Both the position numbers and the translations under genes were made by a program. From Mycobacterium parmense (GTDB taxonomy: Bacteria; Actinomycetota; Actinomycetes; Mycobacteriales; Mycobacteriaceae), in the NCBI RefSeq assembly GCF_010730575.1, contig NZ_AP022614.1, positions 3,720,001 through 3,784,000 on the forward strand: DNA of 64,000 bases, read 5' to 3'. The notes under the pieces were generated by a model, which saw only the letters and a program-made list of their open reading frames with translations, was not told where the DNA came from and did not search any database. This document shows positions 29,552-37,498 of this stretch, piece by piece. How positions within the stretch are numbered: position 1 is the first letter of the stretch; every line of letters begins with the position of its first letter.

Positions 29552-31072
29552 CTATTCGGACCCGGTCTCTCCGTCGCCGAGCTCCCCCTGGTCGGACCCC
29601 CAGGTCCGAGGCACCATGGGGAGTGACGCCCCGGCGCCGAACTCATCGCCGGCAAGCGTGGCCAGCCCCCCCGCCTCGGCGGTGGCCTTGCGCCCCGCCC
29701 CGAGGAAGCCCACGGATCCCGCCCCCCGAACCGACGCCACCGCGGACGAGGCTGAGCCTGCACCCGGCGGCACGCCCCAGTCCGGCTCGACATCGAAGTT
29801 CATGTCCATGAATTCGTCGCCGTACCCGCGCATCGTTGCGCGCTGGCGCCGCCGCGCGCGCTCTTTTTCCAGCGCCGAAGCCCCGGCCGCCGCTGCGGCG
29901 GCGGCGGCGGTCCCGGACTCGGTCGCCTTCCGCTGGGCACTGCCGCTCATTCCCGCATTGGCCGCCATGGTCGGGCCGCCCACCAGGTAGGGGAAGGCAG
30001 CTCCCTCGATACCGGCCGGCGGCGGTGGTGGGACTCCCGCCGCAGGTGCCGTGGCTGGCGAGGCCGCTGGGGCCGAGGACGGGGCCGAGGACGGGGCTGG
30101 GCCCGGGGCGGCGGCGCTTACCGCCGAAGGCGCGCTCGTCAACGGCACACTCGGGGTCTGGAGCATCGGTGTGGCCGCCACGGCGGGGGTCGTGTGGGGC
30201 TGAATCCCGGCCAGTCCACTCAACCCTGCGAACCCGCCCAGGGCCCCGATGCCCGCAGTGGGCAGGACCAGCGCAAGCGCCTGAATCTCGGGGGTGTAAG
30301 CCGCATAGACTTCACCCACGTGGACGGTCTCGTCCGCTATCAGTGCCGGAATGTCGGCCTGCAGCTGCTGGATCGCCAGCGATGGATTTTGCGGAAACTC
30401 CAGGACGTCCCGCCACAAGGTCTGAGGAACTTCGAGAAATCGATTTATCCACCAACTCAGTTGGTATGGGTCACCGGAGTCGTTGTCGACGATGGGTTGG
30501 ATACCGTTGTCGCTGCTGCCGGAGCTGGCGCTGGAATTCACGATTTGCGGCGCCGCCGCGGTCTGCGGCGCCGAAGCGACCGCCGTGGTGGAGGCCACCT
30601 GATAGGCGCCCATTGTGGTCGCCGCCTGAACCCACATCCGCGCGTAGTCCGCCTCGTTGAGCGCGATGGGGATGGTGTTGATCCCGAAGAAGTTCGTCGC
30701 CACCAGTACCCCATGGACGGCGTGGTTGGCGGCCAGCTCCCCCAACGTGGGCATCGCGGACACTGCGGAGGTGTAGGCGGCGGCCGCGGTTTCGTGCTGC
30801 GCGGCCACCGACGCGCTGTTGGCGCTGGCCTGCATCAGCCACGCCAGATACGGCACATGCGCGGCCACATACCGCTCTGCGCTGGGCCCCTGCCACGACC
30901 CAGCCTGCACCGCCGCCAAGATCGCGCTGAGCTGATCGGCGACCCACGCATATGTCTCACTCAACGAACTCCAAGCCCCGGCCGCGGCTAACAAGCTGCC
31001 CGCCCCAGGACCGCTGGTCAATAAGGCGGAATGGACCTCCGGCGGTGATGCCATCCAAACCGGCGCAGTCAT
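29552..31072 (-). CDS. PPE family protein, PPE3-like (Rv0280 position)
   Basis: The start ATG 31072 ([18 protein letters not shown]) gives 506 residues. The PPE domain has [12 protein letters not shown] and ends in [21 protein letters not shown]. The C-terminal part ([34 protein letters not shown]) is shared with PPE4 and the 45-kb PPE. It lies upstream of and co-directional with eccA3, as PPE3 does in M. tuberculosis. No Zur-like box was found in the 225 bp before its start. Confidence 0.88.
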   Translation of the reverse strand: MTAPVWMASPPEVHSALLTSGPGAGSLLAAAGAWSSLSETYAWVADQLSAILAAVQAGSWQGPSAERYVAAHVPYLAWLMQASANSASVAAQHETAAAAYTSAVSAMPTLGELAANHAVHGVLVATNFFGINTIPIALNEADYARMWVQAATTMGAYQVASTTAVASAPQTAAAPQIVNSSASSGSSDNGIQPIVDNDSGDPYQLSWWINRFLEVPQTLWRDVLEFPQNPSLAIQQLQADIPALIADETVHVGEVYAAYTPEIQALALVLPTAGIGALGGFAGLSGLAGIQPHTTPAVAATPMLQTPSVPLTSAPSAVSAAAPGPAPSSAPSSAPAASPATAPAAGVPPPPPAGIEGAAFPYLVGGPTMAANAGMSGSAQRKATESGTAAAAAAAAGASALEKERARRRQRATMRGYGDEFMDMNFDVEPDWGVPPGAGSASSAVASVRGAGSVGFLGAGRKATAEAGGLATLAGDEFGAGASLPMVPRTWGSDQGELGDGETGSE

Positions 31073-31297
31073 GCAGCGACTCCTTGCTGATTGTGGATGG
31101 ACTAAACGAACGCCATAGGCCGTCGGGCATAAGCAGCATGCGGACAGTAGTCGGCTGAGAGCCCGAAAAAGTTCCCGTCCCAGGCGATGCAACTCCTCAG
31201 TACCCTGGGACGCGCTTGCGGGGAATCTCCCGCCAGTGCGCGATGATTTACACGCACGACAACCGGGGAGGACACCATCGAGCCGTCCCTAGCCTGG

Positions 31298-32455
31298 TTG
31301 CTTCGACCCTTGGCGGTGGAGACCTTCCTCGACGACATCTGGGCGACGACGCACCACCACGTCCAGCGAGATTGCGCCGGCTACTTCGATTGCCTCCTGT
31401 CGGCACACTCTGCGGTTAAGGACCTATTGGAGCGATTTCGCCGAGACCCGTCGGCAGTGCGTCTGATGAGGGGCAAAGACAAGAAGAGTGCCGAGAGCTA
31501 CCGGCTTGCGGAGGGTAGCCTCGATCTTGGCCGCATCCGGGACGACTTTGCCGACGGGTACACGATCGTGTTGGACGGCGTTGACCGCCACGTGCGAGCG
31601 ATTGCTTCGCTGTCCCGGTCTATCGAGACCGAGCTGAATTTCCCGACGCAGGTCAACGCGTACATGACGCCACCTGGAGCGCAAGGGCTCGTTCCCCACT
31701 ATGACGACCACGACGTGCTTGTCCTGCAGATCGGGGGATCCAAGATCTGGCATCTGTACCCCGGCGCCGACATCCCGCCTCACCAATTGCGGCGCGACGA
31801 CAAGTCGGTTGCTATTGAAGGGCTTCCGGTGCCAGTTGACTTGCGCCTGGAAGCCGGCGATCTGCTGTACATGCCCCGCGGTCGAGTCCACGCGGCAGAA
31901 ACGGAGTCAGAGCCATCCGTCCACCTGACCGTCGGAATCCACGCGCCGACTACGCTCATGCTTGCCGTCGCGGCGCTCAACTCGATGAGTTTTCACGATG
32001 ACCGTCTTAACGCCCCTCTGCCGCCGCGGCATCTGGATGACGCTGACGTGGACTCGGACCTCGGCGTTTTACTGCTTGACGCTGTCAGCGCCGTCGAGGA
32101 TCCGGGCGCCGTCGCCAGAGGCCTGGAGGCGTTGGCGGATGTCCTGCTCCGCCGGGGCCAATGCCCTCCCGTCGGGCCGGCCGCCAGCGCCGCTGAAATC
32201 GACGGACAAACACTGGTCACGAAGTACCGGCCGCTGTATGCGCGGGTGAAGGCCGATGCCGGGGGTGTTGCGCTCCGATTTGCCAGCCTGTCGATCAACG
32301 CCGGTCCCGACCACGAAGCCGCGATGCTGTTCGTCTCGAGAAGTACCGCGCCATTTCACGTGCGTGATCTACCGGGGCTCCGTGAAGAGCAACAGGTCGA
32401 GCTGGCCCGATCGCTGGTCGTCAGTGGATTCCTGATCCGGCTGCCCAACGACTGA
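31298..32455 (+). CDS. cupin/JmjC-like Fe(II)-2-oxoglutarate oxygenase family protein
   Basis: From TTG 31298 the protein has 385 residues. The core of ribosomal-oxygenase-like cupins is visible: NAYMTPPGAQGLVPHYDDHD (first iron ligands His and Asp, HxD pattern), VLQIGGSKIWHLYPG, and LEAGDLLYMPRGRVHAAETE (second His). A winged-helix-like C-terminal part follows. Related enzymes hydroxylate His or Arg of ribosomal proteins. A strong ribosome site (GGGGAGG, 31265-31271) is placed for an ATC codon at 31277, in frame and seven codons earlier; no ATG or GTG exists there. It lies 15 bp upstream of the sulfotransferase-like gene. Not part of the M. tuberculosis locus; probably acquired. Confidence 0.75.
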   Translation: MLRPLAVETFLDDIWATTHHHVQRDCAGYFDCLLSAHSAVKDLLERFRRDPSAVRLMRGKDKKSAESYRLAEGSLDLGRIRDDFADGYTIVLDGVDRHVRAIASLSRSIETELNFPTQVNAYMTPPGAQGLVPHYDDHDVLVLQIGGSKIWHLYPGADIPPHQLRRDDKSVAIEGLPVPVDLRLEAGDLLYMPRGRVHAAETESEPSVHLTVGIHAPTTLMLAVAALNSMSFHDDRLNAPLPPRHLDDADVDSDLGVLLLDAVSAVEDPGAVARGLEALADVLLRRGQCPPVGPAASAAEIDGQTLVTKYRPLYARVKADAGGVALRFASLSINAGPDHEAAMLFVSRSTAPFHVRDLPGLREEQQVELARSLVVSGFLIRLPND

Positions 32456-32470
32456 CTCAGACACCCCACC

Positions 32471-33430
32471 ATGGAACTCGACGCCCTCGCGCGCTGGACG
32501 CCCGTCAAGTTCGAATTCTCGGGGGCCGCCCCGACGGTCGTCTGGGCCGACCTCTCGGGGGAGCGTTTCGATGAACCGTTCTTCGATCAGACCGTCGCCC
32601 GGTGGGCGGCCGGCCCCCGGGTCCGGCCGATGGTCAGGACCGGACTTCAAGCGCTGGTCGCTCTCGACGGCGAGCCGTCGCTCGAGCCGGCGGGCATGAT
32701 CTTTCATCTCTCGCGGTGCGGCTCTACGCTCGTGTCCCGCCTACTGGGCACACTTCCCGGCGTCGTCGTCATCGCAGAGCCGGCGCCGCTGAACGCGCTG
32801 CTTGACCTCGGTCCCGATCGGATAGACGAGGCCACGCTCGTCCGGGTGGTGCGGCTGCTGGTACGGGCAATCGGCCGGCTCCGGCACGGAGACGAGCGAC
32901 GTTTGGTGCTTAAGTGCACCAGTTGGAACATCCGTCGCCGGGCAGTCCTCGACGCCGCCTTCCCAGGAACGCCCTGGATCTGGGTTCAGCGCGACCCGGC
33001 GCGCGTCCTGGCGTCGCTCCTCGCCGAGCCGCCGGGCTGGCTCGCCTTACAGGCCGCCCCCCGTCAGGCCGCGCGACGTTTCGGGATTGATCCGGGCGCC
33101 GCTGCTGTCATGTCGCATGCTGAATTCGCGGCGCGCGCGCTCGGCGCGATGCTGGAAGCCGCCGGGACCGATCCGGCCCACCGCCTGTCGATCGACCACG
33201 CCGACCTGCCCGCTGCGGTCTGGGAGCACGTCGCTCCCCATTTCGGACTCGAAACCGATCCCGCGGCGATTGACCGCATGGTCGACGAAGCTCGCTTCTA
33301 CTCCAAGGGTCCGGCACGCCGGCGCTTTGCCGGCGACGTCCCGGAGCAGCGGCCGCTCACCGATGCAATGCGGGAGGCCGCTCAGCGCTTCGCCGACGCG
33401 GGCTACCGCGCGCTGGCATCCAGGGTGTAG
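32471..33430 (+). CDS. sulfotransferase-superfamily P-loop protein
   Basis: The protein has 319 residues. FHLSRCGSTLVSRLLGTLPG (about residues 78-97) is the 5'-phosphosulfate-type loop of sulfotransferases, and the 3'-phosphate region fits FPGTPWIWVQRDPARVLASL. It follows the cupin gene by 15 bp, forming a two-gene unit. Whether it is a true sulfotransferase or another nucleotide-dependent transferase is not shown. The pair could modify one target in sequence (hydroxylation, then sulfation); that is speculation from the gene order. Confidence 0.7.
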   Translation: MELDALARWTPVKFEFSGAAPTVVWADLSGERFDEPFFDQTVARWAAGPRVRPMVRTGLQALVALDGEPSLEPAGMIFHLSRCGSTLVSRLLGTLPGVVVIAEPAPLNALLDLGPDRIDEATLVRVVRLLVRAIGRLRHGDERRLVLKCTSWNIRRRAVLDAAFPGTPWIWVQRDPARVLASLLAEPPGWLALQAAPRQAARRFGIDPGAAAVMSHAEFAARALGAMLEAAGTDPAHRLSIDHADLPAAVWEHVAPHFGLETDPAAIDRMVDEARFYSKGPARRRFAGDVPEQRPLTDAMREAAQRFADAGYRALASRV

Positions 33431-33440
33431 CGAAAGGCAT

Positions 33441-33746
33441 CTACCAGCTTGCTTTGCGGATGCCGGGCAACTGGCCTTGGTGGGCCAGTTCCCGCACTCG
33501 GACGCGGGACAGTCCGAACTTGCGGAGATGCCCGCGGGGGCGACCGTCCACCGAGTCACGATTGCGTATCCGCACCGCACTGGCGTCGCGGGGCTGACGG
33601 GCCAGCTCCGCTTGCGCCGCCACTCGTTGATCGGAGTTCGTCGAGGGTGACCGGATGACCGCTTTCAACTCGGCGCGGCGCTGCGCGTAGCGGGCCACGA
33701 TCGCTCGGCGCTGTTCGTTTTTGACGATCTTGGACTTCTTGGCCAT
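33441..33746 (-). CDS. rpsN2: 30S ribosomal protein S14, zinc-independent paralogue
   Basis: The protein has 101 residues: [20 protein letters not shown] at the start and [20 protein letters not shown] at the end. The CxxC zinc ribbon of the short S14 is absent. This C-minus form replaces zinc-binding S14 during zinc starvation. A Zur-like box lies 100 bp upstream. In M. tuberculosis rpsN2 sits between rpmG1 and rpsR2; here it stands alone, 8 kb from them, behind a relic of rpmB-rpmG. Confidence 0.93.
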   Translation of the reverse strand: MAKKSKIVKNEQRRAIVARYAQRRAELKAVIRSPSTNSDQRVAAQAELARQPRDASAVRIRNRDSVDGRPRGHLRKFGLSRVRVRELAHQGQLPGIRKASW

Positions 33747-33749
33747 GGG

Positions 33750-33830
33750 GCTGAGCGTTCCTCTCGGCAGACGACGTTGCGGCGCTTGCGCGCGGTGAGC
33801 TGGCAGTCGCAGACGAGCTGAGCGCGTCCT
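33750..33830 (-). pseudogene. relic of rpmB2'-'rpmG fused by deletion
   Basis: The minus strand upstream of rpsN2 still carries the end of rpmG: CCGAGAGGAACGCT then AGC before ATGGCC, as at 41969-41990, preceded by CGCAAG/CGCCGCAACG. Further upstream it carries a trace of the rpmB2 start (peptide CQLTAR against CQVTGR; bases GCTCAG, TGCCA and ACCG in register). All of the middle of both genes is missing. It shows that rpsN2 once followed rpmG in an operon here. Confidence 0.6.
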
Positions 33831-33846
33831 CGACTGGGCAGCTTAA

Positions 33847-33861
33847 TGAAAATGGTTTTCG
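33847..33861. promoter_or_regulatory. Zur-like box upstream of rpsN2
   Basis: TGAAAATGGTTTTCG lies 100 bp before the rpsN2 start. It is 55 bp from the next box at 33902, the same spacing as the box pair at 41487 and 41542. Confidence 0.75.
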
Positions 33862-33901
33862 ACAAGCTTCGCCGGCGACTGTACCGTGAGATCCGCACTA
33901 A

Positions 33902-33916
33902 TGAAAATGATTGCCA
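33902..33916. promoter_or_regulatory. Zur-like box before the mrf relic
   Basis: TGAAAATGATTGCCA is nearly identical in context to the box in front of intact mrf (AATGAAAATGATT-n-CC-n-ATAAG in both). It points toward the truncated mrf start at 33931. Confidence 0.65.
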
Positions 33917-33930
33917 ATAAGAGAGGTGCG

Positions 33931-34010
33931 ATGCGTACCTCCGTACTGCCGGTAGCCGGGCGAGGCGACGCGGCGGCCGTGGCCATTGCACTGGCGCATT
34001 CCGCCCGCCC
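33931..34010 (+). pseudogene. truncated mrf (CobW-like) 5' end
   Basis: The start ATGCGTAC, the Zur-like box and the leader between them are close copies of the intact mrf promoter and start (minus strand, 41474-41510). The peptide MRTSVLPVAGRGDAAAVAIA aligns with [20 protein letters not shown]. Similarity fades after about 25 codons and the rest of the gene is absent. The frame stays open to 34242 but resembles nothing. Confidence 0.6.
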
Positions 34011-34041
34011 GGCGCCGATCCCGCGCTCTGGTGCGGATTGT

Positions 34042-34064
34042 TCGATAACGAATATCATTTCCAT
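34042..34064. promoter_or_regulatory. second-class operator upstream of the Fur-family gene
   Basis: The sequence contains GATAACGAATATCATTTCC. Aligned to the reverse complement of the znuA operator at 34777-34799 it matches 17 of 23 bases, more than it matches the Zur-like boxes. It lies about 225 bp before the regulator start, suggesting autoregulation. Confidence 0.5.
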
Positions 34065-34289
34065 CAAGGACGCCGGTCGTCGAAAGGATCCTTATCGCTC
34101 TTGTCTCGTGATCGATGGTTCCGCCGGCGTGCTGACACCACCGATAGCCACAACGGGCAAACGCTTGGGCACAGCTGGTACGGAACTCCCGCCGACGAGG
34201 CTTAGTCCGGCCGCTGCCGGGCGCACTTGTTGGTCGACATGACGTGCGGTGCGCCGCCGACGGTCGGAAGTGACGGCAAAGGAGCGCAG

Positions 34290-34706
34290 ATGATCCCCTC
34301 CCCATCCACACAACAGCGGCGGCGAAGCACCGCAAAGCGTCAAGTCGTCCTGGACGTGCTGAGCAGCGGGAAGAATTTCCGCAGCGCCCAACACCTCTAC
34401 CTCGAAGTCCATCAGCACACACGGGCCCGGATCGCGCTGACGACCGTCTACCGCATCTTGCACACCCTGGCCGAGGAGGGCATCGCAGAAACTCAGCGCG
34501 CCGAGGACGGCGAAACCCTCTACCGTCTCCGCACCGGCTCCGAGCACTGTCACTATCTGTTATGCCGGCGGTGCGGGGATGCGGTCCCGTTTACCCCGAC
34601 CGCCCTGGAAAAACACACCGAGCAGCTTACTCAACAGCACCGCTACGCCGACGTGGCTCACCACGTCGACCTTTACGGGACGTGTCCCGCGTGTCTAGAC
34701 GGGTGA
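34290..34706 (+). CDS. Fur-family metalloregulator (Zur/FurB-like)
   Basis: The start ATG 34290 follows AAAGGAGCG and gives 138 residues. The winged helix covers residues about 12-80 (RSAQHLYLEVHQHTRA, LTTVYRILHTLAEEGIA is the recognition helix). Metal-site residues are visible: HCHYLLCRRC (His86, Cys87, His88, Cys92, Cys95) and CPAC (Cys132, Cys135). Structural CxxC pairs are typical of Zur. It is the gene before the znuABC-like operon. A separate FurB/Zur copy linked to ArsR exists elsewhere in mycobacterial genomes, so this may be a second, local regulator reading a different operator. Confidence 0.88.
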   Translation: MIPSPSTQQRRRSTAKRQVVLDVLSSGKNFRSAQHLYLEVHQHTRARIALTTVYRILHTLAEEGIAETQRAEDGETLYRLRTGSEHCHYLLCRRCGDAVPFTPTALEKHTEQLTQQHRYADVAHHVDLYGTCPACLDG

Positions 34707-34776
34707 ACGGAGTCGTCCTTGACCGCCCGGATGGATCCCGGTGTCGACGGGTCTTGCAAAGATCGCATCGGCAGAT

Positions 34777-34799
34777 ATGGTAACGACAATCGTTATCAT
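34777..34799. promoter_or_regulatory. palindromic operator of the znuABC-like operon
   Basis: TAACGA-CAA-TCGTTA (34781-34795) is a perfect inverted repeat, extended by ATG/CAT outer arms to 23 bp. It ends 22 bp before the znuA start. It differs from the TGAAAAT/ATTTTCA boxes elsewhere in the island. Confidence 0.75.
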
Positions 34800-34821
34800 C
34801 TAGAGACATGCGGGAGTTGCT

Positions 34822-35742
34822 GTGGATGACCGAACGCATCGCCGCGCCGCGGTGACGGTCGTTGCGGTCCTATCCATCCTCGTCATAATCTCATCCGGTT
34901 GTAGTCGCAGTTCGTCGCCGCGGCCGGGGTCGGTGGCTCAGGTGAACGTCGTGGCCGCGGAGAATTTCTGGGGCGATATCACCAAGCAGATCGGCGGCGA
35001 CGATGTGAAAGTGACCTCGGTGATCAGTGACCCGAACGCCGATCCACATTTGTATGAGTCCGATGCGAGAACCGCTGCCGAGGTGAGCAAGGCCCAGCTC
35101 GTCATCGTCAACGGTATGGGCTACGACGATTTCATGGGCAAATTGCTGTCCGCGTCGCCCAACCCGAGCCGTAAGGTGCTCACCGCGGCCGATGTGATGC
35201 AGATTTCGGGCGCCAACGCCAACCCGCACATCTGGTATGACATCGCCAAGGTCCCCGACGTCGCCTCGGCCATCGCCGCGCGGCTCGGCGCGCTCGACCT
35301 GGCCGACGCGACCACCTTCACCGCGAACGCGAAGACGTTCAGCGACAGCCTGGCGCCCATCAACGCGGCGATCGCGAACATCAAAAAGAGGTATCCCGGG
35401 GCGCCTGTCGGCTACACCGAACGGGTCCCGGGCTACCTCCTGGAAGCCGCCGGATTGAAACTCGCTACGCCGGCTTCCTTCGCACAAGCCATCGAGGACG
35501 GCAACGACCCAAGTCCCGCCGACAATTCGGCGATGGACACCGCAGTGAAAACCAAGGCGATCAAGGTGCTGCTGTACAACGCACAGGTCACCAGCCCGGC
35601 CACCGACACGGTGAAAACACTCGCGCGCCAGAACGGCGTGCCGATCATCGGGGTGACCGAGACGCTGCCGCCCAACGACGCGAACTTCCAGGCCTGGCAA
35701 CTGCGGCAGGTCGATGAGCTCACCAGCGCGCTGGGAAAGTAG
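34822..35742 (+). CDS. metal ABC transporter substrate-binding lipoprotein (ZnuA/TroA family)
   Basis: The protein has 306 residues from GTG 34822 with ribosome site GGGAG. It has a lipoprotein signal with lipobox ISSGC (Cys27). Metal ligands expected from the family are His76 (NADPHLYE), His136 (NPHIWYD), Glu200 (GYTERV) and an acidic residue near Glu290 (GVTETLPP). His-His-Glu-acid is the set of manganese binders such as PsaA, while classical ZnuA uses three His. No His-rich loop is present. Context (zinc island) favours zinc, the ligand set leaves manganese open. Confidence 0.88.
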   Translation: MDDRTHRRAAVTVVAVLSILVIISSGCSRSSSPRPGSVAQVNVVAAENFWGDITKQIGGDDVKVTSVISDPNADPHLYESDARTAAEVSKAQLVIVNGMGYDDFMGKLLSASPNPSRKVLTAADVMQISGANANPHIWYDIAKVPDVASAIAARLGALDLADATTFTANAKTFSDSLAPINAAIANIKKRYPGAPVGYTERVPGYLLEAAGLKLATPASFAQAIEDGNDPSPADNSAMDTAVKTKAIKVLLYNAQVTSPATDTVKTLARQNGVPIIGVTETLPPNDANFQAWQLRQVDELTSALGK

Positions 35743-35746
35743 CCAC

Positions 35747-36583
35747 ATGACAACCTCGGCTGACCATGGAACCGCGCCGCCGATCGTCGAGCTGTGTGCC
35801 GCCGGACTGGGTTACGGGTCGCGGCTGCTCTGGCAAGATGTGAATCTCGCGGTGGCACCGGGCGAGTTTCTCGCCGTGCTGGGTCCCAACGGCTGTGGTA
35901 AAACCTCGCTGATCCAGGTGCTCCTCGGGTTGACCGCCCTGTCGTCGGGGTCGGCTCGGGTGTGCGGGGCCCCGCCGCGTCGCCGCAACCACACGATCGG
36001 CTACATCCCGCAACACCGCGGTTTCGATCGTGACCTGCCGATGCGCGGGATCGATCTGGTGCGGCTCGGGGTTGACGGACACCGCTGGGGAATCGGGCTG
36101 CCCAGCACGGCGCGCCGGCGCCGCGTCGAAGCGGCGATCGACGCCGTGGGGGCGTCCCGGTTCGCCGACGCCCCGATCGGGCGGTGTTCCGGCGGGGAGC
36201 AGCAACGCCTGCGAATCGCCCAGGCTCTGGTCGGGAACCCGAAGCTGTTGCTGTGTGATGAACCGCTGCTGTCGCTGGACATCAGATATCAGGCCGAGAT
36301 AGTCGAGAGCATCGACCGGCAGCGGCACGCCTCGGGCATCGCGGTAGTGCTGGTGACCCACGAGATCAATCCGATCCTCAAGGTCGTCGACCGGGTGCTC
36401 TACCTCGTGGGCACCCGCTGGGCGACCGGAACCCCTGACGAGGTGCTGACCAGTGCGACCCTCACGGAGCTATACCAGACCACCGTCGAGGTGCTGCGCG
36501 TACACGGCCGGCTCATCATCGTCGCGGCTAACGAGAAAGTGCATGTCGACGGCCATCACGACGACACGGCGCTGGCACGGTGA
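35747..36583 (+). CDS. metal ABC transporter ATP-binding protein (ZnuC-like)
   Basis: The start ATG 35747 gives 278 residues. Walker A is GPNGCGKTS, the ABC signature CSGGEQQRLRIAQAL, Walker B KLLLCDEPLLSLD and the switch His in VTHEIN. It lies 4 bp after the binding-protein gene and overlaps the permease start by 4 bp (GTGA). The C-terminal tail VHVDGHHDD is His-rich and could sense or bind metal. Confidence 0.92.
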   Translation: MTTSADHGTAPPIVELCAAGLGYGSRLLWQDVNLAVAPGEFLAVLGPNGCGKTSLIQVLLGLTALSSGSARVCGAPPRRRNHTIGYIPQHRGFDRDLPMRGIDLVRLGVDGHRWGIGLPSTARRRRVEAAIDAVGASRFADAPIGRCSGGEQQRLRIAQALVGNPKLLLCDEPLLSLDIRYQAEIVESIDRQRHASGIAVVLVTHEINPILKVVDRVLYLVGTRWATGTPDEVLTSATLTELYQTTVEVLRVHGRLIIVAANEKVHVDGHHDDTALAR

Positions 36584-37494
36584 CCCTGTCTGACTACCTG
36601 AGCGACACGTTCGTTCAGAACGCCCTGATCGCGGCCACGCTGGTGGCCGTGACCGCCGGCTTGATCGGCCCGTTCGTCATCATCCGCGATCTCGCGTTCG
36701 CGGTGCACGGCGCCGCCGAGCTGGCGTTTACCGGCGCCGCGGCCGGCTTGCTCGTCGCCGACAACCCCGTTCTGGGCGCGTTGTTGGGATCGCTGGTCGT
36801 CGCCACCGCCATCGGGCTGTTAGGCGATCGTCCCCGCGAGCGGAATTCCGCGATCGGGGTGATCCTCGCCTTCGGCCTCGGCTTGGGGGTTTACCTGCTT
36901 TCGCTGTACACCGGGTTCGCCACAGCCGCCACCAACATACTGTTCGGACAGCTGTTCGGCGTCAGCCCCAGCCAGATCGCTTTGCTCATCGGCGTGGCGA
37001 TCGCGGTGCTGGGCACGATGACGCTGCTGTACCGCCCGCTGCTGTTCGCCTCCGTCGATCCCGACGTCGCGCTCGCGCGTGGGGTTCCCACCCGGCTGGT
37101 CGGGCTGCTGTTCGTCTACCTGCTCGCACTGACCGTCACCGAAGCCGCGCAAATCGTTGGGACGCTGCTGGTCCTTAGCCTGGCGATTACACCTGCCGCC
37201 GCGGCCACCCGGCTGACCGCGCGCACCCCGAGGCTGATCGCCTTATCGATCGGGTTTGCGTTGATCGCCGCCGACGGCGGACTGCTGCTGGGACTGCTTC
37301 AACCGAACGTCAAAGCCAGCGTCTTCATCAGCACCATCAGCTTCGGCATTTACGCCGTCGTCCGGCTGGCCAGCCCTGGCTTCCGCCAGTCAGTCGCCGA
37401 AGGCCGCGCAGCCAAGTGGGTAACGACCGGCTTCCGCGAGGTCATGCACAGCGGGTCGCGCACGAGCGGTGGCGGGGGCGAGGCGGTGCCGTAG
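36580..37494 (+). CDS. metal ABC transporter permease (ZnuB-like, ABC-3 family)
   Basis: The protein has 304 residues with about 8 membrane helices. The family regions GPFVIIRDLAFAVHGAAELAFTGAA and the cytoplasmic-loop DPDVALARGVPTRL are intact. It is the last gene of the three-gene uptake operon. It is convergent with the methyltransferase gene, leaving only 4 bp between stops. Confidence 0.92.
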   Translation: MTLSDYLSDTFVQNALIAATLVAVTAGLIGPFVIIRDLAFAVHGAAELAFTGAAAGLLVADNPVLGALLGSLVVATAIGLLGDRPRERNSAIGVILAFGLGLGVYLLSLYTGFATAATNILFGQLFGVSPSQIALLIGVAIAVLGTMTLLYRPLLFASVDPDVALARGVPTRLVGLLFVYLLALTVTEAAQIVGTLLVLSLAITPAAAATRLTARTPRLIALSIGFALIAADGGLLLGLLQPNVKASVFISTISFGIYAVVRLASPGFRQSVAEGRAAKWVTTGFREVMHSGSRTSGGGGEAVP

Positions 37495-37498
37495 AGAC

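Noticed and set aside
33931..34242. Complete new gene of about 103 codons between the Zur-like box and the Fur-family gene
   Set aside because: Only the first ~25 codons resemble mrf; the rest lacks homology and contains the operator at 34042.
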